Origin: an uncultured Bacteroidales bacterium | Lineage (GTDB): Bacteria > Bacteroidota > Bacteroidia > Bacteroidales > FEN-979 | Direction of reading: 5' to 3' | DNA length: 34,691 bases | Assembly: GCA_903885595.1 (NCBI GenBank) | Contig: CAISJJ010000051.1 | Coordinates: 1 to 34,691, forward strand | In this document: positions 18,619 to 26,856 of the stretch, piece by piece | Numbering within the stretch: the stretch's first letter is position 1 | Layout: every line of letters begins with the position of its first letter | Made by a program: the position numbers and the translations under genes | The notes under the pieces: model-generated | Told to the model about the DNA's origin: nothing | Database searches by the model: none | What the model saw: the letters and a program-made list of their open reading frames with translations, nothing else

Positions 18619-18658
18619 ATTTTTGCAAATGTATGAATACCCCTCCGAAGGAAACAAA
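18618..18658. promoter_or_regulatory. Palindromic divergent promoter of pncB and the nicotinamidase gene
   Basis: Two exact TAnnTTTG boxes abut on opposite strands: TATTTTTG (18618-18625, plus) and TACATTTG (18633-18626, minus), giving the symmetric pattern TAnnTTTGCAAAnnTA. The minus promoter has TTTG at 18658-18655 with a 21-base spacer. The plus -33 region (about 18593-18596, CTGG) is weak. The two start codons share the outer bases of the palindrome, so transcripts would be leaderless or nearly so. Confidence 0.65.
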
Positions 18659-19310
18659 AAAAATTGTCGTGGTTTTCAATAAAACAGCCTCGCACAATGT
18701 CGAACCCCAAAATGGCTTTACACCGTTATGTCCTGACGAACTGCCGGTTGTGGATGGGGATAAGATCGTACCTGAACTGAACGGGCAGAATGGGATCGTT
18801 GCATATAAAACCTTGTCAAAGGAAATTCATCCGCCAAATGCTGTGTGGATTGCAACAAAAGACAAGCCCCAGTTCAGCCTGGTTGATGGTGAAAATGTTG
18901 ATCTGCGCTGGAATCCTCATTGTATCTCAGGCACAAAAGGAGTTGAACTGATTGATGGGATGGAACATATTTCCAACTTTGATTTTATCGTGGCAAAAGG
19001 TTTCGAACCCGATCTGCATCCCTATTCATCCTGCTATCACGACCATAAAAAGAAAATTTCAACTGGCTTTATTGAATGGCTTGGAGCGAGAGATGTTACC
19101 ACCGTGATCGTAGGAGGTTTAGCCACCGACTATTGTGTGGCTGCGACTTGTAAAGACCTTGCAAATGCCGGGTTTAAGGTCGTTCTCAATCTGGGCGGAT
19201 GCCGGGGAATCGGCACAAAGGAAGAGATAGAATTATGCGTCCAAAATCTCATTCATGATTATCATGTCATTGCAGTAAATTCTTATACAGATATTGAAGT
19301 AATCGACTAA
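18633..19310 (+). CDS. pncA: Nicotinamidase-like isochorismatase-fold protein
   Basis: 225 residues from the ATG at 18633. It matches the long nicotinamidase family whose members carry PLCPDELPV, NVDLRWNPHC, GTKG, EPDLHPY and GLATDYC. Nicotinamidase converts nicotinamide to nicotinate, the substrate of the divergent pncB product, so the pair fits NAD salvage. The nucleophile C168 (GGLATDYCVA) and the lysine K122 (AKGFEPD) are present. The catalytic Asp that precedes Gln-x-Gly-Phe in relatives is Glu here (E24 in NVEPQNGF). The usual SKDAH metal motif reads SKEIH (62-66), and a later His position reads Lys (TKDKPQF). Activity may be kept, weakened or changed. An upstream in-frame TTG at 18603 is possible but would run into pncB. 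Confidence 0.8.
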   Translation: MNTPPKETKKIVVVFNKTASHNVEPQNGFTPLCPDELPVVDGDKIVPELNGQNGIVAYKTLSKEIHPPNAVWIATKDKPQFSLVDGENVDLRWNPHCISGTKGVELIDGMEHISNFDFIVAKGFEPDLHPYSSCYHDHKKKISTGFIEWLGARDVTTVIVGGLATDYCVAATCKDLANAGFKVVLNLGGCRGIGTKEEIELCVQNLIHDYHVIAVNSYTDIEVID

Positions 19311-19326
19311 ACCACAAAATTGACAA

Positions 19327-20067
19327 GTGGAAACACCAACCGATCATATTACCCCGCAGCTTCCGATTCGCAGAAGCACCAATGTGTTCTCCGACATACG
19401 GTACTATTTTATACACCGGCCTGAGAAAAAGACACGGGTCAGGTTTAACTCGGAAGAAGACAGGCACAGATACAGCGAAAGCATCATGCAGCGCGTTGGC
19501 ATCGATGTTGACCAGTACAAGCTTCTGAATATTCACCGGATCGGCATCGAAGTACCTTCAAGTATCCTGTTTGATGACCTGATGAAATGGAACGGGGACT
19601 CCATCTGCTGGCCCAATCATATTGCCAGGGTTAACCTGCAGGATAATAAACTTGATAACATCCTGATCTCCCTTTTCGGTAAATCTGCGAAGTCACCGGG
19701 AGGGCATGATGGATTCTTTTCTTTCCGGTTTCCGCAACTCTTTATCATGGAGGCGCTCCGGATACAGGCTACTCCTTCCCCTATTGATACCGACAACGCC
19801 CGTTACCTGCTTTACAAATGCAGCGGCGGATACCCAATCGGGGTCTTCTCCATGTATGTGCGGAGTTCAATTCCTGAGCGCGGTGAATCAGCCATGTCAC
19901 AACTTTTCATCATGGTCAGCTTTAACTTCTACGGAAAAAAGTCGTTGTCAGGATTGAATCTGGTGAATAAAATATGGGAGGGGATTCATAACCGGGTAAC
20001 TTCTAATGTGGCTAACAGGTTTAAAAAGCTTTCTGAATGGAAGTTTGAACACTTAAAAGAACCCTGA
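19327..20067 (+). CDS. Protein of unknown function downstream of the nicotinamidase gene
   Basis: 246 residues from a GTG at 19327, 16 bases after the previous stop, so probably in the same transcript. The next in-frame Met is near residue 54, which makes the GTG start likely. No signal peptide or membrane helix is seen. Regions such as RSTNVFSDIRYYFIHRPEKK, GGHDGFFSFRFPQLFIMEAL and LYKCSGGYPIGVFSMYVRSS look like a mixed alpha/beta domain with ordered strands. I do not recognise the family. Linkage to NAD salvage may be coincidental. It is convergent with the glycoside hydrolase gene, 15 bases apart. Confidence 0.75.
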   Translation: METPTDHITPQLPIRRSTNVFSDIRYYFIHRPEKKTRVRFNSEEDRHRYSESIMQRVGIDVDQYKLLNIHRIGIEVPSSILFDDLMKWNGDSICWPNHIARVNLQDNKLDNILISLFGKSAKSPGGHDGFFSFRFPQLFIMEALRIQATPSPIDTDNARYLLYKCSGGYPIGVFSMYVRSSIPERGESAMSQLFIMVSFNFYGKKSLSGLNLVNKIWEGIHNRVTSNVANRFKKLSEWKFEHLKEP

Positions 20068-20082
20068 CCGGTTGCCTCCGCA

Positions 20083-22863
20083 TTACAGCCTGATGATTTT
20101 TGCCATTTCGACCCTGTCTCCCATTATCAACCGGATGATGTAAATACCCGCCTGTTTTTCTTCAATGGAAAACTCCTTTTTCCTGATTGCCTCCACCTCC
20201 TGCTTAATCACGATTTCTCCACGCATACCATTGATGAACATAGTCATGGCAGCCGGATCAACCCCGGGATTCAGTTCAAGGGTAAACTTGCCAATGGTTG
20301 GATTGGGATAGATTTTAAACATCCCGGCTTGAGATTGTATCGTTGGAGTTTGTTCAAAGCTGATATTTTCACCTTTTTTGGGTGGGGCAGTCACCGTGTT
20401 GCAAAATGCACCGGTATTTGTAATATAGGCCCGGAGCATCCCTTCATGCTCCACCTTAGTGCCCGGAAGAAGGATTATCTTCCGGCCGGCAATGAGGGTA
20501 GCGCTGCCACCCGATTGTACGAGAAATGTGGTACCATTCCCGGCCACATTAACGTCCTGACCAGCGTCATAGCATTTTGTTTCGCCATTTTCCAGAATAA
20601 CATTGTTCAAATTGTTTTGGGTCGGAACCACATGAATCCACTGAACTGGCGAAGCCTGGCCCGACCCACACAGGTTAGTACCTGAAACAACCAGGTTCCC
20701 TGAACGGGCCGTTGAAGAGAATGTTACAGTAATATTATGGGTATTGGCCCCAGCCGTGATGGTAGCGCCGGGAGGCAAGGTCCAGTTATACCCGGTCGCA
20801 TTTGCAACAGGGTTCACCCAGTAGTTAACGCCCGCCTGCCCTTGTTGCACAGCAAGCGTCCCGCTGACAGGACCCGCTGCACCAGGCAGCAGGCTGGTAT
20901 CTTGCATTGAAAGAATGAAAACCGGACGTTCGGTAACCCTGAAAGTAACAGTATTGTTTTGAATTTCGAGGACAGACTGATAGCCATCAGGCATCCCATA
21001 TTGAGGGACACTCATCCTTGCTGCAGCGGAAGGTCCGATATCAAGGGTGAAATCTCCGATGATTTTATTAGAAGAACTGGTACACCAAACTGCATATACA
21101 TTTGTAGAACAAGATGTTGAAGTAAATTTGTAAATATTGACTGAATCATGACCGGAGGTGATTTCGCTTTCAAATCGAAGTCCCTTCAGCTGGTTTTTCA
21201 TAGTGGAAACGTAATACCATGACTTTTTCGGTTCCTGTCCATACCATATTTCTGTTGTAAGCCCCGAGCTGTTGTACTTATTGGGATTGGCGGCATTCGC
21301 ATCACGGAGCATGAATACAAAGGCCTTATCAGCTCCTGCTGCAATAGCCTCAAGATACGATCGCAGGATCCACTGCCCCTGCACTTCGTAAATGTCATTT
21401 GTGTCAATGGCAACGGCAGCCTGTTCACTGTCGGGATTTGTATCATATCCAAATTCGGAGAGCCAGATTTCCTTGCCTGGCAAACCCGTATCTCTGAAAT
21501 TCACGATTTTTTTCAGCTTATGTTTCAGGCTGTCCTCCTCCGGACTTATACCATGGGCCCCGTTCTCAGAGTAATGATGGAAATTCAGGACATCGGCCGG
21601 GAACCCATTCTGACGGTTAAAATCACACCACAACTTCATGCACCGCACATATTCCAGGTTCAGGCTAGCCAGTCCGCCCATCACCATTTTTATAGCAGGA
21701 TCGGCCGATTTCATTCCTTTTCCGGTTCCCATTGTATTTTCATGGCCATCATAATCAGCGCTGCACATGGTCGACAACTCGTCAGGCGTAAAATATCCCT
21801 TTCGCGTTGTCCACCATTTGTCGGGTTCATTCCAGTTTTCAAGATAACCAGCCAGTCCGGTGCCGCTGATGAATGCCTGGTCGGGCCTGAGCTTCAGCAA
21901 GGAGGGATTTACGGCAGTCTGGCCATATCTGGCGGCAAACTGAAACATGTAATCCGCATGCTCAATGTAAGAATCAGGATCGAGGGGATCTTCATCCCGG
22001 CTGATGGGTTTATATTGCGCAAGAGAGTCATGAAAGCCTGTGATGTAGGGAGCACATCCCTGCAAATCGGGGCTTACAATTATACTGGTGTTTTTCAGTT
22101 GCTGATAAAATTGATCAAAATTAAATGCCCAGCCTGGTCCGCTTACCCAGCTTGGATTCCATGCATACTGATTGTTTGGATAGCCTTGGTAAGTCGTGTC
22201 AAGATTTCCTTCATCCCAGCCCCAGTTGTGGTATTCTCTTACATTTCCGACACAGTTGAGCTTGTCAACCGGGTCATCAATGAAACCATTTACGCCCATA
22301 AAATGATCAATATCTGGTTTTTCATGCAGTACCGGCAAGGGAGGAGGTGAAGTTTCTCCGACAGGCACACCGTAAAGTACAATCTCTGCCACCCGTGTGG
22401 AGGGGCTGGGATATCTGAACATCACGAACCTGGTGGTGTCACCCAGCGTTACTTCACGCCATGTGTTGTATGTGTTTAAAAGCATTGCAGCCTTTTTATT
22501 CCACAAGGAAGGATCACCAGTGTAAATAAAAATACTGTCACTGTCATAAGTGTCAAACAACCACAACGACATGAGATGGTATGTTTTTCCAAGGTCGACG
22601 ACGATCATGGCAGGATAATAAATATCGGCATTCACCCATCCGGGTGTAAAGACAGTTATAGGGGTGCCACCCTGGCCGGCTGCAGGATCATTGGCCAGAA
22701 CCTGTTCATCAACAAGCATTCCTGCTTCTCCCTGCGTCGAAAAGTTGTACATCATTTCAACGTTCAGCGAAAGTTTTGTCTGCCCGCAGGTAAAGCCGGG
22801 AATACAGGTTAAAATGCCCGACAGTGTCAGCAAATACAGACCGGTGATAATTCTGTATGACAT
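20083..22863 (-). CDS. T9SS-secreted glycoside hydrolase (clan A-like TIM barrel)
   Basis: 926 residues with signal peptide ending near TCGQ. Residues 30-168 form a carbohydrate-binding-like jelly roll (discoidin type). The TIM barrel (about 185-590) shows the clan GH-A pattern: acid/base E346 in LENWNEPDKWW and nucleophile E470 in EIWLSEFGYDT. This resembles GH39/GH5-type enzymes acting on beta-linked plant or algal glycans, but the exact family is uncertain. A PKD-like domain (about 660-745, YNWTLPPGATI...GTNLCGSG) and a further beta segment follow. A T9SS type A sorting domain (850-926, IYPNPTIGKFTL...GIYIIRLI) closes the protein. It is transcribed alone from a consensus -7 box at 22902-22895. 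Confidence 0.85.
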   Translation of the reverse strand: MSYRIITGLYLLTLSGILTCIPGFTCGQTKLSLNVEMMYNFSTQGEAGMLVDEQVLANDPAAGQGGTPITVFTPGWVNADIYYPAMIVVDLGKTYHLMSLWLFDTYDSDSIFIYTGDPSLWNKKAAMLLNTYNTWREVTLGDTTRFVMFRYPSPSTRVAEIVLYGVPVGETSPPPLPVLHEKPDIDHFMGVNGFIDDPVDKLNCVGNVREYHNWGWDEGNLDTTYQGYPNNQYAWNPSWVSGPGWAFNFDQFYQQLKNTSIIVSPDLQGCAPYITGFHDSLAQYKPISRDEDPLDPDSYIEHADYMFQFAARYGQTAVNPSLLKLRPDQAFISGTGLAGYLENWNEPDKWWTTRKGYFTPDELSTMCSADYDGHENTMGTGKGMKSADPAIKMVMGGLASLNLEYVRCMKLWCDFNRQNGFPADVLNFHHYSENGAHGISPEEDSLKHKLKKIVNFRDTGLPGKEIWLSEFGYDTNPDSEQAAVAIDTNDIYEVQGQWILRSYLEAIAAGADKAFVFMLRDANAANPNKYNSSGLTTEIWYGQEPKKSWYYVSTMKNQLKGLRFESEITSGHDSVNIYKFTSTSCSTNVYAVWCTSSSNKIIGDFTLDIGPSAAARMSVPQYGMPDGYQSVLEIQNNTVTFRVTERPVFILSMQDTSLLPGAAGPVSGTLAVQQGQAGVNYWVNPVANATGYNWTLPPGATITAGANTHNITVTFSSTARSGNLVVSGTNLCGSGQASPVQWIHVVPTQNNLNNVILENGETKCYDAGQDVNVAGNGTTFLVQSGGSATLIAGRKIILLPGTKVEHEGMLRAYITNTGAFCNTVTAPPKKGENISFEQTPTIQSQAGMFKIYPNPTIGKFTLELNPGVDPAAMTMFINGMRGEIVIKQEVEAIRKKEFSIEEKQAGIYIIRLIMGDRVEMAKIIRL

Positions 22864-22894
22864 ATTTATTTCAATGATGAATGATCTGGAGGTA

Positions 22895-22902
22895 CAAATT
22901 TA
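22895..22902 (-). promoter_or_regulatory. -7 box TAAATTTG of the glycoside hydrolase gene
   Basis: Exact TAnnTTTG on the minus strand, 31 bases upstream of the ATG at 22863. A clear -33 TTG is not seen. Confidence 0.45.
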
Positions 22903-22929
22903 AGGATAAAATTGTTAGTTCCCCTGATC

Positions 22930-22964
22930 TTTGATCACGCTGTCTGGTCTGTTTAGTATCTTTG
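22930..22964 (+). promoter_or_regulatory. Promoter of the STAS/kinase-fold gene
   Basis: TTTG (22930-22933), 23-base spacer, TATCTTTG (22957-22964). Both elements match the Bacteroidota consensus. Transcription would start near 22970, about 36 bases before the ATG at 23006, which rules against the longer frame from 22931. Confidence 0.65.
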
Positions 22965-23005
22965 TTCCCGTATGTTTTTATTTACCGACGCAAAAAATTT
23001 TGATT

Positions 23006-25234
23006 ATGGAAATTATCATAGATGAGAAAATCCGCTGTGTTAAACCAATCGGCAAACTGGATGCCAACAGCTGCAATGACCTCGATTCAGCCCTGGCGGC
23101 TTTACCCGAAAATAACCAGGATATCATTCTTGACATGTCCCGGTGTTCCTATGTTTCGAGCGCAGGGATCAGGATCCTGTTAAAAGCCAAAAAAAAACTG
23201 CTGGCCGGTAAAAACGAACTTTTTATAACCGGGATTGTTCCTGATGTTTTTCATGTACTCGAAATAGCCGGTCTGCACCGCGTTTTGCACTTTGAAGCCA
23301 CTGTGGAAGCTGCTTTGGCTGTCATTCAGGCCGGCAGCAAGAATAAACCGGATATCAAGGATTTATCCGCCGGCGATCATCAACTTGTTTACGAGCACAT
23401 GGCAACGGATGAGATTACGGGGCAACTATGCCTGAAATCCGATATCCTGAGTTATCAGGAACTCGGGTTTGCATTGGGGTTTGGATCATTTTCAGATACC
23501 TCAGGTGATAATACGGATTGTGATGACTTTTTTGTGACATTCGAAAATTGTTCCGGGATTTTACCATTAAACCCGGATATGCATCCCGACTTCAGGATCA
23601 TTTCCAATCCGGATAAAACTGGCCTGCCGGTTTGCGAGGCCATATCACTAGGGCACAACCCGACCGGCTCAATAAAATTAACCACGCCTGGAATATTGAC
23701 ATTCAAACAGTTGAACAATGCAATCGAAACGTTACGGGAAAAAACATTTTCGGCAAATTCTATACTCCTGCAGGTTTTGGCAAACCGGGAGAAAAACAAA
23801 CCTTCGCTGAGCCTGTTTATGCCAGCTGACGCTGGGCTGGCTGACCTGGTCAAAAATAATGGAATGGATCATTTTCAACATTTACTGACAGCCATTGCCG
23901 GGAAGAAGGATTTCATCGGAATCACTTTCCATCTGGCTGAATTGGATCTTTCAGAAGATGAAAAGTCACTCCAGGATATCATCAGGCGGTTGACTTTTGA
24001 GAATATCCTGGCCGTTGAGGCTTTCAACCCGGGCACATTTCTTGAAAATCCAATGATCTGGTTCTTCAATACCGGTAAATTCATTGATGGGAATTCGAAG
24101 AGGCTAATTATCGAGACCCGGCCCGGGTCTGTTTTTGAAACCCACAAGCAATTTCTGGCCAGAATGCTGTATGCCGATTCGTCGAAGCTGATGATCGAAC
24201 CTTTGCATGGCGGGTATTCGGCACAAACCTATCATGTGACCTCGTTCGACCATGAAGGCCGGAAAATGCGGCCTACCGTACTCAAGATCGCCCATCGTGA
24301 CCTGATTGCCAGGGAGTCGGAACGATGCCAGCAATATGCCCTTCCCTATATTTTTAACAACTGCGCCGTCGTGCTGGGTGCCGAACATTATGGCAAAACC
24401 ATGGCGCTGCGGTACAATTTCGTTGGAATCGGCGGTGAATCGAGCCACCTTAAATGGCTTACACACTATTACCATCAGTCGGACATTGCCTTCCTTGAAC
24501 CGCTTTTCGATAAAATATTCCTGCAAATCCTGAAACCCTGGTATGGCCAGCCTGTCAGTAAAACCATTTTCCCGTTCAGGGATCATGATCCGACTTTCAC
24601 ATTTTTTCCACATATTTATAAAACGGTTAGCGACTTGTTTTCAATCCAGGCAGATAAAAAACACATCTTTGTCCATGAATTGAACCGGGAAATTCTTAAC
24701 CCGTACTGGTTTCTTAAACATGAGTTTGCCAGGCGCCGCGACTGGAGCATGGAATATTTAACCGGGATTTGTCATGGCGACCTGAATATGCAGAATATTC
24801 TGCTGGATGAAAACATGAACGTTTATCTCATCGATTTTTCAGAAACAAAACCCAGGTCAATTATCTCCGATTTTGCCCGTCTGGAAGCCATTTTTCTGAT
24901 CGACAATGCACCCCTGGAAAATGAGAGCGATATGGCTGATTACCTTTATTTCATCAATGAATTTTATAAAAAAGAACACCTGAACGACATTCCTGATATT
25001 ACCTATACCGGGAAACATGATGAAAAGGTGAGTAAAAATGCTGCATTGACTTTAAAAATGAGGAAATACGCCCTCGACAGCGCCAAAGGCAATCCCGATC
25101 CAGTCCCCTATTATTTTGCCCTGCTTGAATGGATCTTACCGATTGTATGCTACTCCTCACTGCCTGTCTATCACAAACGCCTTTCGATGATTGTGTCTTC
25201 CATCTTGTGCGAAAAAGTCATGGCTGCCATTTAA
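23006..25234 (+). CDS. STAS domain fused to an APH-like kinase-fold protein
   Basis: 742 residues from the ATG at 23006. Residues 1-110 are a STAS (anti-sigma antagonist) domain with DMSRCSYVSSAGIRILL; S51/S52 is the usual phosphoserine site. Residues 115-385 are a middle domain I do not recognise; its layout (GFALGFGSFSD...FFVTFENC) faintly recalls STAS-linked PP2C-like modules. Residues 390-742 have the aminoglycoside/choline kinase fold: glycine loop LHGGYSAQTYHV (400-411), K427 (PTVLKI), E437 or E439, catalytic HGDLNMQN (590-597) and D610 in LIDFSE, all consistent with an active phosphotransferase. No membrane segment. It lies 81 bases before the RiPP precursor, separated by a promoter. 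It may regulate that system or only neighbour it. Substrate unknown. Confidence 0.8.
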   Translation: MEIIIDEKIRCVKPIGKLDANSCNDLDSALAALPENNQDIILDMSRCSYVSSAGIRILLKAKKKLLAGKNELFITGIVPDVFHVLEIAGLHRVLHFEATVEAALAVIQAGSKNKPDIKDLSAGDHQLVYEHMATDEITGQLCLKSDILSYQELGFALGFGSFSDTSGDNTDCDDFFVTFENCSGILPLNPDMHPDFRIISNPDKTGLPVCEAISLGHNPTGSIKLTTPGILTFKQLNNAIETLREKTFSANSILLQVLANREKNKPSLSLFMPADAGLADLVKNNGMDHFQHLLTAIAGKKDFIGITFHLAELDLSEDEKSLQDIIRRLTFENILAVEAFNPGTFLENPMIWFFNTGKFIDGNSKRLIIETRPGSVFETHKQFLARMLYADSSKLMIEPLHGGYSAQTYHVTSFDHEGRKMRPTVLKIAHRDLIARESERCQQYALPYIFNNCAVVLGAEHYGKTMALRYNFVGIGGESSHLKWLTHYYHQSDIAFLEPLFDKIFLQILKPWYGQPVSKTIFPFRDHDPTFTFFPHIYKTVSDLFSIQADKKHIFVHELNREILNPYWFLKHEFARRRDWSMEYLTGICHGDLNMQNILLDENMNVYLIDFSETKPRSIISDFARLEAIFLIDNAPLENESDMADYLYFINEFYKKEHLNDIPDITYTGKHDEKVSKNAALTLKMRKYALDSAKGNPDPVPYYFALLEWILPIVCYSSLPVYHKRLSMIVSSILCEKVMAAI

Positions 25235-25261
25235 ATGTTTAATGCTTTTCTTATAGATTTG
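25230..25261 (+). promoter_or_regulatory. Promoter of the module A precursor
   Basis: TTTA (25230-25233), 20-base spacer, TAGATTTG (25254-25261). The -7 box is exact and the -33 box is one base off. It overlaps the stop codon of the preceding gene and would give a leader of about 48 bases. Confidence 0.65.
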
Positions 25262-25315
25262 CACATTCGTTTTCAGACTCCGGATTATTAAACAAATTTA
25301 AATATCGAAAATTTT

Positions 25316-25531
25316 ATGAACGCAAAAGACTTAGCAAATGAATTGGGCGTTGATCCTGAAAAGGTTGATTTTACTATTGCAGATAAGGAATTAGATCATA
25401 TTTCCGGTGGCACTGGCAACAATTGCCTTGAAATGGGGTACAGCAGTCAACAAAGTACAAATTCAGGCGTTGGTACAAGTTGCACTGAGATCGGGTGCAT
25501 TAATCCCGACTGCACAAAGGCCGGTATGTGA
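25316..25531 (+). CDS. Candidate RiPP precursor peptide, double-glycine leader and Cys core (module A)
   Basis: 71 residues. The leader (1-32) is acidic and helical and ends with ADKELDHISGG, a typical double-glycine cleavage motif (G31-G32). The core (33-71) is rich in Cys, Ser, Thr, Asn and Gly, with cysteines C37, C56, C61 and C66. It holds a repeated unit, CLEMGY (37-42) and CTEIGC (56-61), then CINPDC (61-66). The stop overlaps the start of a radical SAM/SPASM enzyme (GTG at 25528, shared ATGTGA), a classic precursor-maturase arrangement. The likely product is a thioether-crosslinked peptide (sactipeptide or ranthipeptide class) after leader removal. The class and bioactivity are inferred; no named family is recognised for the core. 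Confidence 0.85.
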   Translation: MNAKDLANELGVDPEKVDFTIADKELDHISGGTGNNCLEMGYSSQQSTNSGVGTSCTEIGCINPDCTKAGM

Positions 25532-26856
25532 GCAGCAGATTGAAAATTCACACCGAGATCATTCATGATCATTACCTTGTAAGCTGCAGCGAAACAGGCG
25601 CCCTGAGCCTTTTTTCGCCGGCTGAGTATATTGCCTTTCATTATCTGCTGAGAAGGCCGGATGAGGATCAAAATGAAGCACTGCATGCATTGTTGCTGGA
25701 TTATGGGTGTGATGAAAGGACGATTTCTAGCTTTTCTGAACTTTTTCTAAAAAAAATCAGACAGCAGGGTTGGTTTAGAAACGACTTCCCTAATAGTGTT
25801 GCCCGGCAACTCGAGATGGCTTATTTAACCATAACGACCCACTGCAATCTGTCATGCGCCTATTGCTATGTTGGCGATGAAAGGCGTAATCCGGCATTTA
25901 TAATGAAGTTTGATGATGCAAAGATCATCATCAATAAGATTTCAAATTTCAATCCGCATGCCAGGGTAGCGATAACAGGAGGAGAACCCTTAACCCACCC
26001 CGAGATTTTTAAAATACTTGATTTACTGGATCAGTCAGGTTTAAAATTCACTTTGGGTACAAATGCGACATTGATTAATGAAACCTGTGCGAAAAAACTT
26101 AAAGCATATGACAATCTCCTTTTCGTTCAGGCCAGTCTTGATGGTATAACCCACGAAACCCACGAAATTACCAGGGGTAATACCTTTCACGAGACTATGA
26201 AGGGTATCAGGAACCTGATACAAGAAAAAGTAATGTTTGCGATCGCCCCCACGCTGCACGAAGGCAATCTGCATGAGGTGTATTACATTGCATGCCTGGC
26301 ATATGATAATGGCGGTTTTTTCGCACCCAACCATTTGCGGAAGTTTCCACATTCACTCCAGGTTCAATCCATTAACCTGCAACCAGCTTCCCTGCGAAAA
26401 TGCATTATTCAAACTTTTGAAAGAACAGGAAAGGAATACAATTCCAGATCCCGTACTCCGGAATGCGCTGACATTGACTGTGAAAACCTGCCGGAAATGC
26501 GATGTAAATTTGTTTGCGGTAATGGCTGGCAAACAGTTGATCTCGATTGGAACGGAGACGTTTATCCGTGTCACCTTTTAAGAGAAAAAGAATTTATTAT
26601 CGGGAATATCCTGACAGAAGAATTCACCGAAATTTTTGATCGCAGTAAAAACAGCCAGACTAGGGTGAAATCGTACGATATCCCAAAATGCAAGACTTGT
26701 CCATTCGTATCTACTTGCGCTGGAGGATGCAGGGCTTCTGCATTTTACACAAAGGGCACCCTTGCAGCAGAAGATGAATATTGTGAGATCCTCTTTAAAT
26801 TCGAGGTTGAAAAGTTGTTTCTGAAAAAAGGGATCACTTTTCAGTATCCGCTCTGA
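25528..26856 (+). CDS. Radical SAM/SPASM peptide maturase (module A)
   Basis: 442 residues from a GTG at 25528 that overlaps the precursor stop by 4 bases. Residues 1-85 resemble a PqqD-like RiPP recognition element that would bind the leader. The radical SAM core has C106-x3-C110-x2-C113 (THCNLSCAYCY) and GGEP at 151-154. The C-terminal SPASM domain is complete: C330-x12-G-x4-C348, C388-x2-C391-x5-C397-x3-C401 and C419, enough to hold two auxiliary 4Fe-4S clusters. Known relatives form thioether or carbon-carbon crosslinks on precursor peptides. The neighbouring Cys-rich precursor is the obvious substrate. The enzyme is cytoplasmic and needs anaerobic or protected conditions. No transporter follows it. 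Confidence 0.92.
   Translation: MSSRLKIHTEIIHDHYLVSCSETGALSLFSPAEYIAFHYLLRRPDEDQNEALHALLLDYGCDERTISSFSELFLKKIRQQGWFRNDFPNSVARQLEMAYLTITTHCNLSCAYCYVGDERRNPAFIMKFDDAKIIINKISNFNPHARVAITGGEPLTHPEIFKILDLLDQSGLKFTLGTNATLINETCAKKLKAYDNLLFVQASLDGITHETHEITRGNTFHETMKGIRNLIQEKVMFAIAPTLHEGNLHEVYYIACLAYDNGGFFAPNHLRKFPHSLQVQSINLQPASLRKCIIQTFERTGKEYNSRSRTPECADIDCENLPEMRCKFVCGNGWQTVDLDWNGDVYPCHLLREKEFIIGNILTEEFTEIFDRSKNSQTRVKSYDIPKCKTCPFVSTCAGGCRASAFYTKGTLAAEDEYCEILFKFEVEKLFLKKGITFQYPL

Noticed and set aside
22931-23005. Earlier start for the STAS/kinase-fold protein
   Set aside because: This stretch contains the consensus promoter, and the STAS domain begins right after the ATG at 23006.
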